DNA of 64,000 nt from Heterocephalus glaber (Eukaryota > Chordata > Mammalia > Rodentia > Bathyergidae): positions 12,552,870-12,616,869 of the forward strand of contig NW_004624795.1 in NCBI RefSeq assembly GCF_000247695.1, read 5' to 3'. Positions 24,266-34,470 of the stretch are shown here, piece by piece. Within the stretch, counting starts at the first letter, position 1. Every line of letters begins with the position of its first letter. Both the position numbers and the translations under genes were made by a program. The notes under the pieces were generated by a model. The model was not told the origin of the DNA, searched no databases, and worked only from the letters and a program-made list of their open reading frames with translations.

Positions 24266-24290
24266 GTGCTCGCTTCAGCAGCACATATAC
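24266..24290 (+). pseudogene. U6 snRNA 5'-fragment retropseudogene (25 nt)
   Basis: Bases 24266-24290 match U6 snRNA nucleotides 1-25 (GTGCTCGCTTC...CACATATAC) with one G-to-A difference in the 5' stem-loop. A 12-bp direct repeat AAAGGGAGTGCC flanks the fragment at 24251-24262 and 24292-24303 (base 24291 shares the A). The fragment stops abruptly at U6 position 25 with no A tail. It cannot be functional because the catalytic and U4/U2 pairing regions are missing. A truncated, tailless retroposition event by L1 machinery is the best explanation. The family match is from memory of U6; the flanking repeat is seen directly. Confidence 0.8.
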
Positions 24291-25101
24291 AAAGGGAGTG
24301 CCGAAGGCCTCTTAGCACTTTGGAGATGTCCATAATCTTTGCAAGTTGTTGTCAAGTAAAGTAGTACTTGCTATCTGGAACCTGCTCTTAAGTCATGGTT
24401 ACTGGTGGCTGTGACCCAGCACTGCAGGAGGAGGACATGGGCAGGATCTGAACCACTAGGGTCCATGTTCTCTATTTAAGGGGAGACAGAGTTCAGGAAA
24501 AAGTCAAAGAATCCACGAAGTCCCCAAAAGAATGTGTTGCAATATAGTGAAATGTTAGCTTCACAGAGAAAGCCACAGTGCTCTAGCAGAGTCAGAATAC
24601 ACAGGGACTGAATGGGTGCCAGCCCAGCCTGCTACCAGACAGAATGAAGGCACCGAGGCCTGGACAGAGAAGTCTGGGAGGAGCCGTCCTTCTGCTTTGG
24701 CCTCCAAGGGAGTGGGGTTAGGGAGCAGAGGGGAAGGGCTGGGACTGTCAGGCTTATGGCTACTGCATGAGAGAGGAGGGTAGGAACAGAAGGCAGAGGG
24801 AGCAGAAGACCCCTCCCCCTGGCCTAAATCCTAGCCATGGCTCTGCTGAGAAAAAGGCTTTGCCACCCTATGGTTGGAAATCCTCAGCACTCCAGTCCAG
24901 TAGGTAAAATGGGCGGAAGTAACAGGTAAGCCAGGGAATAGGACAGCTGCACTTGAACCTGGAGAGAAAATGCCCTGGGGAGAACAGACATCAAGAAGAA
25001 GACATGCTGTTCCAGCCCCTTCAAGATATCTCTGGGTCCCCACTGCTGCCTTTGCCTTTCGTGTTGTCATGGGGCTGAGAGACAAGCAAGAGTGCCCCGT
25101 G

Positions 25102-25105
<4 letters not shown>

Positions 25106-25137
<32 letters not shown>
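25106..25137 (+). repeat. (CA)16 microsatellite
   Basis: Uninterrupted CA repeat in the MSI2 intron, preceded by CACG. Confidence 0.97.
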
Positions 25138-25139
<2 letters not shown>

Positions 25140-25379
25140 CCTGGAGGGAGCTGCCGCCATCTGGGTCTGCTGTCCCCAAGCTTTAGGGCTCCCAGGAGCT
25201 ACTTTCAGCAGCATTTATTGAGGTTGTGCTATTCTAGGCACCAGCAACATAAACGCAGATAACTCTCTTGCCTTCAGTGGTCTGGAAATCTCATTCTGTA
25301 CCCTGAAAGTCCCTGTTTCCCATGATGCATTGCTTCTTGCCTGATGCTGACTGATACTGGATAATGGGATCTTTGACCC

Positions 25380-26770
25380 AGGGAGGGTAGAAATGAGGCT
25401 GGGCCAGGTATAGCAGACACACACAATATTGCACAAGCAACGGTTTATTGGTGGGAAAGCAGGCCTCAGCCAAATTGGGCTTTGGCTGAAGGGAGCAAGC
25501 AATTGGTGAGAGAGTGGCCATGCTGCTGCTCCCAGAACAAAGAGAGCAATAGGTTTTTATTGATTTGCCTGGGTGGGCTAAAGTCCGGTAATTTCCATTA
25601 ACCATAGTACAGTGTCAGAAGACGTTCTGTTTTGTGATAAATTTGGACCACCTGGTGGTCATGGTCAACTCATCCTAGAGAGTAGTGAATTTCTGTGTAT
25701 CTGGTGCCATCATCCTGCACAAAACATCCTGGCCGTGGACTTGGTGGGCCAACAGGTGGCCAGCTTCTCTCACGAACTGCTGGGTTACTCTGACAGCTGT
25801 TGTCATCATCTTGTATAAATGTCCTGGCTTGATGATAGGACTGAAGAACTTTTAGTGCTTCAGCTGCTAAAAAAGCATGGGGATGAGCTAGAAGCTCCAG
25901 TGGGCAATAGGCCAAGTCAACCCTGTATCTAGTCTTGGACAAAAGTATTAACAGGTCTATGTGTGGAGTTGAGTAGAATCTGACTTGAGGGTTAAGACAG
26001 AAAAGGGAACAGAATATAAAGATAGAGATGCCAAGCCTTTTATCCCACTCGAGTCACCCATCAGACATCTGCACAGGCCCAAGTGAAGAATCAGTGGCCC
26101 TATTAAAAGTAGCCTTCAGGTCTCTGAGAAGTAACCCAGGAAATGTGTCATAATCCCAACATCAGAGGTTATCTCCAGCAAAGCTAGTGGGAAACTAATA
26201 ACAAATTGTTCAGCTGTGTGGCCCCCAAAATTAATGATTTTAAGTTGACTAAGAGCAAGTAAAGCTAGAGGACATATTTAGGGTTTTTTGGTAATAATTT
26301 CTCATTTTATGCAAACGTCCTGCTCTTATGCTTTTATCAGGGTCTCGTGACAAGTCTGTTGAAACATTCCGTGCTGCAAAGGCTAACAGTATATTGTGCC
26401 TAGGGGCTTATTTTGTTATCCTAGCCTTTTTTCCCACCATTGTTCCAACACAGGTGACCCCTGACTGTCTCAGTGACCACTGTCAGCTTCATTAGAAAGG
26501 GAAATGGGTCGCTGTATATCCTGGTCTCTGAGGATGGCTTTCTTATGCCTTTACACAAGATCTGATGAGGAGTAGGGGGCAGGAACACAGTACAGGTATG
26601 TCTGCTTTCCCACCCAGCCTCTCTGTGCTAAGACTGTGACATAGCCAAGATGGCGCATCTGTGGGGTAATGTCATAGGGATAGACCCACATATGTGGCCA
26701 TGGAATAGAGCCTGCACAGTGGACCGAAGGGAGGACAGATCTGTGACCCATTAGGACAACCACCCAAACT
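25380..26770 (-). mobile_element. Possible LTR-retroelement remnant
   Basis: On the - strand, the left part carries two AATAAA motifs. One (complement of 25444-25449) is followed by a GT-rich stretch (TGCTTGTGCAATATTGTGTG), as in an LTR polyadenylation region. The other lies in 'caaatcaataaaaacctatt'. Short antisense frames (25670-25942 and 26551-26763) match nothing I can name. No gag, pol or env motif, primer-binding site or paired LTR was recognised. It could equally be an unrelated old repeat. Confidence 0.3.
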
Positions 26771-27479
26771 CACCCAAAGGATCTTACCTGAATGTACATC
26801 TTTCTATCCACTGTCTGTGTTCTGGAGATGGACACCCTATTTCCTACTTTGTCATTAAAATTTTCATTTCTGAGAGAGCTGGGACTTTCACCATGGAGGC
26901 CAGCACTGGGATCCAGTAACCCCAGTGAATTTATAATGACGTGCACAGCTGCCTGCTGCTGCTGACCTCAGCTTCATTCATTTTCCAATAGCTTTCAGAC
27001 CAACCCTGTTGAGAATAAAACACATCAGCTCTAATCAATAATTTGGTAATAGAAATGCCCGTGCACTTGATAAATCAACTCTAGTGCGATTAGTGACTAG
27101 CCTTGAAGCCCAAACCCTAAGTATAAGTTAATCCTAAAGTGAATGGAGTGGAGGGGTGGTTAATGGTCTTTTAAATCAGTGGAATGATGGTCAGTGGGTG
27201 ACACGCATCTCTGCCCGCCCCCTGAGCTGATTGGCCCTCACTCTTGCATCGGCTCAGGAGTCCGGGCCCAGCTCCTAGAGGGGTGTGGGAGTGTGACAGT
27301 GCTCTGTGTGGCTCCCAGGGTGGAGGAGCCGAGAGACGTGCTCCTTGCACCTCGTGCTGGCTGGGGCTACTGCAGGGTCTAGGAAGCCTTGAAAGATGGT
27401 CAGACCCCCTTAAGGTTCATGAGAGCCATCAAAGGAACACATGCCCGAGTGTGTCGTGTTCCTTTCATTTCTCCAAGCT

Positions 27480-27690
27480 TTGATAATCGTGTATATACGG
27501 TCACATCCATTGCCACAGCTAAGTCGTGAGCTAAGACAGGAAGGCAGAAGCTTTTGGATTGCTTTACATGTTTGTTTTCACGAGAAGGCTAGGCTGCATG
27601 GTTATATGACTTACCCAGAGTCACACATGTGGTTACGAAGGAGCCAGGCTTTGGTCAAAGGTGAGGAACCCTGGACTTAAGCCCAGGTAT
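27480..27690 (+). repeat. MIR SINE fragment
   Basis: 'atgacttacccagagtcaca', 'gttacgaaggagccaggctt' and 'aaccctggacttaagccc' mark the sense MIR 3' half. The 5' part is poorly preserved. Confidence 0.55.
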
Positions 27691-28875
27691 TTGGCCTCCT
27701 CAAAGTAGCCCTGCGGAGAAGCCATGTCTGTTCATGAAGGACTCACCTGGCCCCCAGACACCTGGCACAAGCACAAAGAAGATTGTGCCCGGGGCACTAG
27801 AGCAGCCTCGGCTTCTAACTCTGCACATTTCCCAGGGTACATCTACCATGGAGTTTAATTGAGCAGATATTTATTCAGTAGTAATCATTATGTGTGGCAG
27901 ATATTTTCCCAAGTCTGATTCAAGGGTGCCTTTGACTGTACCAGAAAACCCAGCTTAGCATGGTTCAGTATTATAGGGGATTTATTGGCTGACATCCTGG
28001 CAGCTTTATAGAAGAGCGGCTTCTCATGTAGTTTGCCCAGGCTTTTTCTCTGGTTCTCTTTGTCCTCCTTCACATTTCAGTAATGTCTATGTGATTTGCA
28101 CTTGGCAGTGTTGTTCCTGTGGTGGATTGGAGAGGCAGGATTAGAGGCATGGAAACAAATTACAAATACCGCACATACATTATAAACACTGGATACCTGT
28201 TAATATATAGGTGCAAAGTAAGCAGCAAGTCTTTGGCTCTTCCCCATTGATATTAACTCTGGCCTCCACATCATGCTGAGGATTTGCAGAGATACTAGAG
28301 ACAGCAAGCTTTCAGGAGACCTTGAAAGTTGGGTGGATAGAGTCATATTGGCAAGAGAGGGAGGTTCATATTCTGTATGGCAGCAGAGCCTGGAAAGGAC
28401 AGAACCACCTGGTAGCAGCCCCAGAGAGGACAGCTTGACCTCCCTGAACCAAAGGTCTGAGGCTGGGTTTGTGACCTAGAACAAGGAGTGAGGCAACAAG
28501 AAGACAAGCGCAGGAGAGCATCCCACCATGGGACTCCACCTTCATTTTCCATGGCTGTTCTTTGCTTCTGCCAGAAGGTTGTCATTCATTCCCCGCCGGG
28601 GGGTGTTGGTTCCAAGTCCTTTGCCCTCACGGCAACCACTGGCCTCATTCTTTCTGCCAGTCTTTCCCTCTGTCCTTGTCTTTGCTTCCTCCCTTAAAAT
28701 CTAGCTCAGGCAGAGGAAGTCACACCTGATTAGCCCTACCCTGGGATACCCCACCCATGGGGCTATAAGTCCTTGGAAGACACTCTATGTGTATTTCTGG
28801 GTGGCACCAGCGTTTCCCAACAATACATACCATTAGCCGTCCAGGAGGCAGAGTCAGCCTGGTCCTCATTCTTAG

Positions 28876-28950
28876 TGTAGATGAATAATTACTATACAAT
28901 TAGAGAATATAGAAAATAAAAGGGCCCTCCTTCTTTGTTCCTGGATGCTT
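28876..28950 (+). repeat. Copy 1 of a 75-nt dispersed repeat (LTR-like)
   Basis: 'tgtagatgaataattactat' ... 'aaaataaaagggccc' ... 'tttgttcctgga' recurs with about 80% identity at 30418-30490 in the same orientation. The family was not recognised. Confidence 0.55.
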
Positions 28951-29129
28951 GTTTCTAGCTGAGGATCCTGCAGAATAAGAGGCAAGCAAATGATACTTTT
29001 TGAGTAGGTGTATTGGCTATCAGGATTAGGTTTGTCAGAAGATGCCACAATGAAGTCTACTCCATGGCATGGGATAAGTGGTTGATAGAATGCTAGGGAC
29101 ACTTCCCAGCCAATTTTAGTAAAGTAACA

Positions 29130-29298
29130 ACAATAGTAATACATTAATAATAACTCGTGTCCTATGAGCAAGCCAAGTACTGTGCCAAGCCCACCTGCAT
29201 TATCCCGTTTAATTCTCGTTAACCCTGTGCAGTGGGTGCTGTCATTCCTATTCCCATTTTGAAGATTTAAAAACTGTGGCTTAGAGAGGATAGCAGCC
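29130..29298 (+). repeat. MIR SINE, left part (split by an LTR)
   Basis: 'aagtactgtgccaagcccac', 'cgtttaattctcgttaaccc', 'attcccattttgaagattta' and 'ggcttagagagga' are sense MIR. The element breaks at 29298 and appears to resume at 29656. Confidence 0.7.
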
Positions 29299-29655
29299 TG
29301 TTACGGTCGAGATCTAAAATGTCCCCCTAAATTCTCATACATATCGAAGGCATGTCGATCGTGGAGGTGCTGTGGCTGGACGTGCTGTCACGAGGTGGGG
29401 CCTGGGTGGACGTGGGTCCCTGGGGGTGGGATTTGGAAGGGTGTATTCTTGGCCTCTGCTCCCCTCGTTTCTCTTTCTGCTTCCTGGCTGCCAAAGGATG
29501 AGCAGCTTTCTTCCACCATGCCCTTCTGCCATCCCATCTCTGCTTTCTCGGGAGCCAACCATAGACTGAGACTAAGAGCAAAAGTAAACTTTGCCTCCTT
29601 TAAGTTGTGGATGTGTTGAGTATTTTATCCCAGCAACTGGGAAGTGTCTCAGACA
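29299..29655 (+). mobile_element. MaLR-type solo LTR inserted into a MIR
   Basis: It starts TGTTACGGTCGAGATC and 'aaatgtccccctaaattctc', continues with 'cttctgcttcctggctgcc' and 'agcagctttcttccaccatg', and ends with 'gtattttatcccagcaactg'. This is the MLT1/MST/ORR1-like order in sense orientation. The flanking sequence on both sides reads as one MIR. Subfamily not determined. Confidence 0.7.
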
Positions 29656-29722
29656 GAGCTTGTCTGAGGTGGGAGAGACTGGATCTGAGCCTAGGCTGGC
29701 CCATCAGTTTGTGCTGTCTTAG
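29656..29722 (+). repeat. MIR SINE, right part
   Basis: 'gagagactggatctgagcct' and 'gtttgtgctgtctta' continue the MIR begun at 29130. Confidence 0.5.
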
Positions 29723-30417
29723 CAGATGCTCTGTTGTTCCAGCCCAGTGATGGCTGAGCAAAACTGCAACTTTAACACTTACTCTCAACAGAAACCCACA
29801 GCTGCTCTCAACTCAATTCTTACATCCTCGAGGGGAGGAGATAAGGCACAATCATTTACAAGGAGCTTCAAGGAGGCAGTCTCTGTTTTTTGCACCTGCT
29901 TCTGCTATTAGAGATTGCATGTCATGGTGCTGCCTGGCTTTCTTTGGCTGACATTTCTGATCTGGTTTTTGGTCCCTGAATCCATTCAGACCATTGTCAG
30001 ACACTGGAGGGCCAGAGGAGGCAGGGTCGGGTAAGAGAAGCCAGCCTAGAGGGAATTACTTGAAAGGAAACTTTTGCCAAAACAAGATGGATGGAAGGAA
30101 GTTAGCCACTGCCCAAAAGAAGCTAGGCAATGGAGCAAGGGAGGGCTTCTCTGCAAAGACAGACTTTCTCCATGGGGAGGAGTCAGTATCCCTTCCTGTG
30201 AGCTACCAGAACTGCATCTGGAAGATTGCTGAGAAACAAAGCTCAGCCCTAGCACTGGAAGGGGATTGGCTGCCTAGTTGCTGGGGCTTTGCTTTGGACC
30301 AATGGCAGAGGGAGGGGTGGGTCCACAGACTAGAGCAGTGGACTCCTCAGCCAATCATCTTGCAGGGAGGCTGGGCTCCCAGTACCATGGCAACTGTGAG
30401 CAAAGGCTCATTTGTTT

Positions 30418-30490
30418 TGTAGATGAGTAATTACTACACAATTAGAGAAAGCTAAAAATAAAAGAGCCCCTTTGTTCCTGGCTACTTATT
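30418..30490 (+). repeat. Copy 2 of the 75-nt dispersed repeat (LTR-like)
   Basis: 'tgtagatgagtaattactac' ... 'aaaataaaagagccc' ... 'tttgttcctggc' parallels 28876-28950. Three CCAAT motifs, in both orientations, lie in the 170 nt before it (about 30263, 30298 and 30350). This resembles the U3 region of an LTR with ATAAAAG as a TATA-like box. Confidence 0.5.
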
Positions 30491-31594
30491 AATATTAATA
30501 AAATGGTCTGTACAGGTCTATGATAAACAAGGCAAACCTGGGCGCTTGTGATAGAGGCCGATGTAGTTGGGGAGAGCAGCCCAGCCCTGCTTCCTAGCCC
30601 TGCTTTCTTCTCTTTCTGGAAGTTTTCCTGACTGTAACCTGGAGAAGATGGCTTTCCTGGCCTTGGGGAGGAGAACTCAGCATCAGACACACACAAGATT
30701 CAGATGCACTGAAGACCCGAAGCACAGTAGCAAAACCAGACAACATGAATCAGTGTCAAAGGACACCCTTAGTCCAGTTTTGCCATGTGTCCTTGGCCAC
30801 ATTCTCCTGCTGGCTTTTGATTATTCGGCTTCAGGTGCATGCAGTAAACCTTCTACCGAAGTAGCCTCCAAGATTTCAGTCCATCCCCTCCACCCTTGAA
30901 GAAGACAATCAGTTCAGGCTTAGAAATGATGTGCTGAGGGTTTACACTATGTTCAGGGATGGCCTCCACTCCAGTATCCTGGCCTTCAAGGCCAGAAGAG
31001 CAGAGAGGCTTTCCTTCTACCCCTTTTCCCTACTAGGGCAAGAGAATGCCTTGTGGATTAATCTAATAAGGATGAGAACATCTTTAAAAATAAAATAGAG
31101 GTAGCATAAGTGCATAGAAAGAAGAGTAGGGAGTTAGAAGGCTTGGTTGCAAGCCTGCTTCCTTCTCTACTAAATGAAGGTTTCAGACTAGAGGGTGTGG
31201 GGGGAGCATTGAAGATCACAGCTCTATATAGCTCCTGTTTCCAAAGCTGTTGATCTCTTGTCCTTGGAGGCTGAGACAGTGAAAATGACAGTGGCTTAAG
31301 AGCTGAGAGAGAGGAGCGAGTGGAGAGAAAGCCAGGAGCTTCCAAGTGGTAAGAAACTTGGTGGGGATGCATTTGAAGCCAGTCAGTCACTCATTGCTTA
31401 ATGCATAAAGCAGTGGGAGGGACCAAGTATTTCCAGAATTGTTTATCATTTTTGCAATCTGTCGTCAGATTTCCATCCGTGAGTAGGGTTGATTGAAGGA
31501 CTTGGCTCTTTGTGGATGGTATTCATTAGCAACAGTGGACTTGTTAATAGGTGTTAATAGTCACTGATGAGCAAGTCAATCCTAAGATTGAGGT

Positions 31595-31745
31595 CAACAC
31601 AGTACTTCTGAACTTTTCCGCATGTTGGAATCACCGGGGCAGTCTTTAAACCCCGAAGACCCATCAAACCAGAATCTGGCAAGGTGGGCCTCCAGCGAGT
31701 CTGGTGTGTAACCATGGTCTCAGGTGCCATCCAGCTCTTGCTGAA
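31595..31745 (+). repeat. MER5A-like DNA transposon remnant
   Basis: 'acagtacttctgaacttttc', 'catgttggaatcaccggggc' and 'aatctggcaaggtgggcctc' follow MER5A from its 5' end. Confidence 0.6.
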
Positions 31746-32040
31746 CATAGAGCTTCGCACCATCTGTGACCATCAGTGATACCTCAGCCTCCTCTACCAA
31801 AAGGCAGGTGAGGTCTCCAGCCTGGGTCTGGGATCTCTAGCCCACAGCTGGGACCCCAAAGCTCTCCGCTGTCCTTCCCAGCAGGACCAGGAAGACCAGC
31901 ATCAGATGGGCTGAGGGGTCTTTGTCCTCATGAGGTGACTCTCCTGCCTCCCTTGGGGACAGCCCCGTCGTGGCTGAGATTAGGAACATGTACACAGATA
32001 GAAGCGGGCAGCAACAAAAAGCAGGCCAGCAGCCACCCTC

Positions 32041-32290
32041 CTTGACTGTCTGACGAATGGGGGCCTTTTGGTAAGGTCGGAGTTTGTTTGTTATTAAAGA
32101 CCTAATTAGAAACATGAGAGGGAGCTGAATGGCTCTGTGCTTGGCTAATTAGTGACATGTATGCGCCCGCTTTGAACTTAAAGGACACAGAGCTATTAGC
32201 GCTTACATCAAAAGTGGATTAAACCCCTGTGCCTTTATAATCATTAGAGACAGGCTGCTCAAGTGGAAAGCCTTTTGTACAGGTTCTCCA
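32041..32290. promoter_or_regulatory. Candidate conserved non-coding element (homeodomain motifs)
   Basis: A repeat-free AT-rich block contains two TAATTAG cores (32103-32109 and 32146-32152), GGATTA (OTX/PITX type) and several ATTAG/ATAATCATTAG words. It resembles developmental enhancers in composition. Conservation cannot be tested here, so this is an inference from motif density only. Confidence 0.3.
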
Positions 32291-32939
32291 GGACCCGCAC
32301 CCCAGCCCCAGCTGCTGGCGCCTCAGGCAGTGCACTGCTATTAGATGTGGCTGGGCACTAAATGCCAGTCAGTCCTCAGGTGTCCCAGTACCCATAGGAC
32401 TCACCCTCTGCAGGGTGGAGTGGTCTTTGGAGCCTGAGATTAGCCCTCTGGGTACCCCACTGGGTCCAGCACCTTGGCTGGGTGGGTGGGGGTGTCCAAT
32501 AAGGGCCCAGGCTTGGCCAGGGCGTACTCTTCTCTGGTGGTGCCCTCTTCCACTAATACCAACTGTGTGCCTGCCTACTGCTCATTGTTTTTGGCATGTG
32601 ACACAATGGGGGGGTCTAGTCCTCAGGGGAGACAAAGTCCCCTATCTCAACTGGCAGATGCCACCCAACCTCAGAGAGCCCCCAGTCTGATGGGGAAGAT
32701 GTCTGCACCAGCAGGGAGCTCCCAGTCTGGAAAGGAGGGGAACAGGGTCCAAGACCTTGGCAGCTTTCATGCCAAGATAAGAGAGTAGATTCCTTATCCT
32801 TGGATTTGCCATTTCTTTGGAGCAAAGAAAGACCCAAAGGAAAGGAAACACAAAGGAACCCTTGTCTAACTATGATTCAGGGAGGGATAGCTGGGCTGTG
32901 TAATATAGTTGAAATCGCCTGTGTTTTCATGTTGGAGCT

Positions 32940-33090
32940 GGGCTCAGCACTACCTGGGACACTTGGTGACACTGGACACCTTCCCTAGCTGCTCAAATCC
33001 TCTTTTCTCATCTGTAACACAAGAGTCATAAAGCTCCTCTTCTAAGATGCGGGGTGCATGAAAACGGATGGTGTTAAATACCTACCAGCA
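32940..33090 (-). repeat. MIR SINE fragment
   Basis: Antisense MIR: 'cctcttttctcatctgtaac', then 'ggtgcatgaaaacggatgg' and 'gttaaatacctaccagcact'. Confidence 0.6.
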
Positions 33091-33538
33091 CTCCTGCCAA
33101 CATGCTCAGGAAGTCTGAGATGCCTTCCCAGCCCGGCACCCTCTGAAGCCACCACTTAGAGAATTTTGTGCCTCTTGTCTCGTTCCCTTTCACCTGTCTT
33201 CTCCCTGGTAGTAAGTGGCATTCCACTGCCCACTGTTCCTGACAGGGACAGGGTGACGTCTGATTCTTACGTGGCTTTTCATCATGACTGAGGATGCTGT
33301 GTTAGGCCATCTTCTAAGCCTGTGGTCTTCACAGTGTTTTAAAAAGTTTGTAGTGCAGAGATGTATGCTGGTCCCATAGGATGTGGAGTCATTTATAAGA
33401 CACAAGCAAGGATTTTACCCTTCTGGCTGGGGAAAGGCAGAGATGTGCCTTGCAGGGTGGGAATTAGTCGGTGAGCACACAGCAGTGCAGCAGAACAGGA
33501 AGGTGGCTGGGGACATGTAGGGAAAAGCCACACTGCTT

Positions 33539-33772
33539 TTATTGTTTTATTTTGCTTTGGGTTTTTTTGCCCATACTAGGAATCAAAACGAGAGCCTCTT
33601 GCTTGCTAGGCAGATACTCTACCACTGAGTTACACCTCCAGCCACAACCCCCCACCTTGTGTTTTTGAGACAGAGTCTCACTAAGTTGCCCAGACTGGCC
33701 TTGAATGTGCCATCCTCCTGCCTCAGCCTTCTGAGTAGCTGGGATTATAGGCATGTGCCATCATATCAGCCT
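33539..33772 (-). mobile_element. B1-dID chimaeric SINE
   Basis: Read on the - strand it has a 7SL-derived B1 head ('gcctataatcccagctactc', 'gaggcaggaggat', 'gagactctgtctcaaaaac'). It is joined to an ID-like tRNA-derived part ('gtaactcagtggtagagtat', 'ctgcctagcaagcaagag') and an A-rich tail. This B1+ID dimer is known from several rodent lineages but not from mouse and rat. It is moderately diverged. Confidence 0.85.
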
Positions 33773-33851
33773 GGTTTCTTTTTTTGGAAAGTTAGAGAGA
33801 TAAATATACCTCAAGGACAGAGCCAGCCAGCAGGTCAGAACAAAGCAAGGG

Positions 33852-33940
33852 TGGGCTGGGGATTTAGCTCAGTGGTTTCACTGCCTGTTGCGCAAGCACG
33901 AGGACCCAAGTTCAATCCCCGGTACCAAAAAAAAAAAAAG
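33852..33940 (+). mobile_element. ID SINE with target-site duplication
   Basis: The body is GGGCTGGGGATTTAGCTCAG ... GGTACC plus an A tail. It is flanked by AAGCAAGGG at 33843-33851 and 33941-33949. It lies about 80 nt from the B1-dID element. Confidence 0.9.
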
Positions 33941-34399
33941 AAGCAAGGGACAGTCTCAGGATTGAACTGGAATTGACCTGGAGCCATTAAACTGCTCAAC
34001 AGAGAGGAAGGAGTCACTTCTGGGCCCCATACTCCTGTCTCTCCTTTTGTTTCTCAGGCCTTTAGGGGCTGAGTGAGGAAGGAGAAGCTCTGGTATCACC
34101 CCAGGCTTTGTGTCCAGCTGCCAGGTGGCTTGATGCAGCATTTCATGGGCACTGCAGCTTCTAGTAGGTTCCCATGCCCACTACTGCAGGCAAGTTCTAA
34201 CCATTGGAGGCCTAAAGTCAGTTGGGGAAAAGATAGCAACATGTTTATGTTAAAATACTACCTGCTTGGGGCAAACCATAAAATTTATTTCCAGGGTTTT
34301 CCCCTCAGTCTCCAAAGTACTTCCAAGGCTCAGAGTGAGAGCACTGTCCAAATGTCTGTTTGCATTGGAGAGGGACTGGGAGCACCATCTTGCCTTTTC

Positions 34400-34470
34400 T
34401 CTTTTTCTCTTTGGTACGGACCTTGTGCATGCTGGGAAGGCACTCTACCACTGAGCTGCATTCCCAGCCC
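34400..34470 (-). mobile_element. Old ID-like SINE fragment
   Basis: On the - strand: 'gggctgggaatgcagctcag', 'tggtagagtgccttcccag', 'catgcacaaggtccgtacc'. It has the ID layout but belongs to an older subfamily than the TTTCGC-type copies. Confidence 0.7.
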
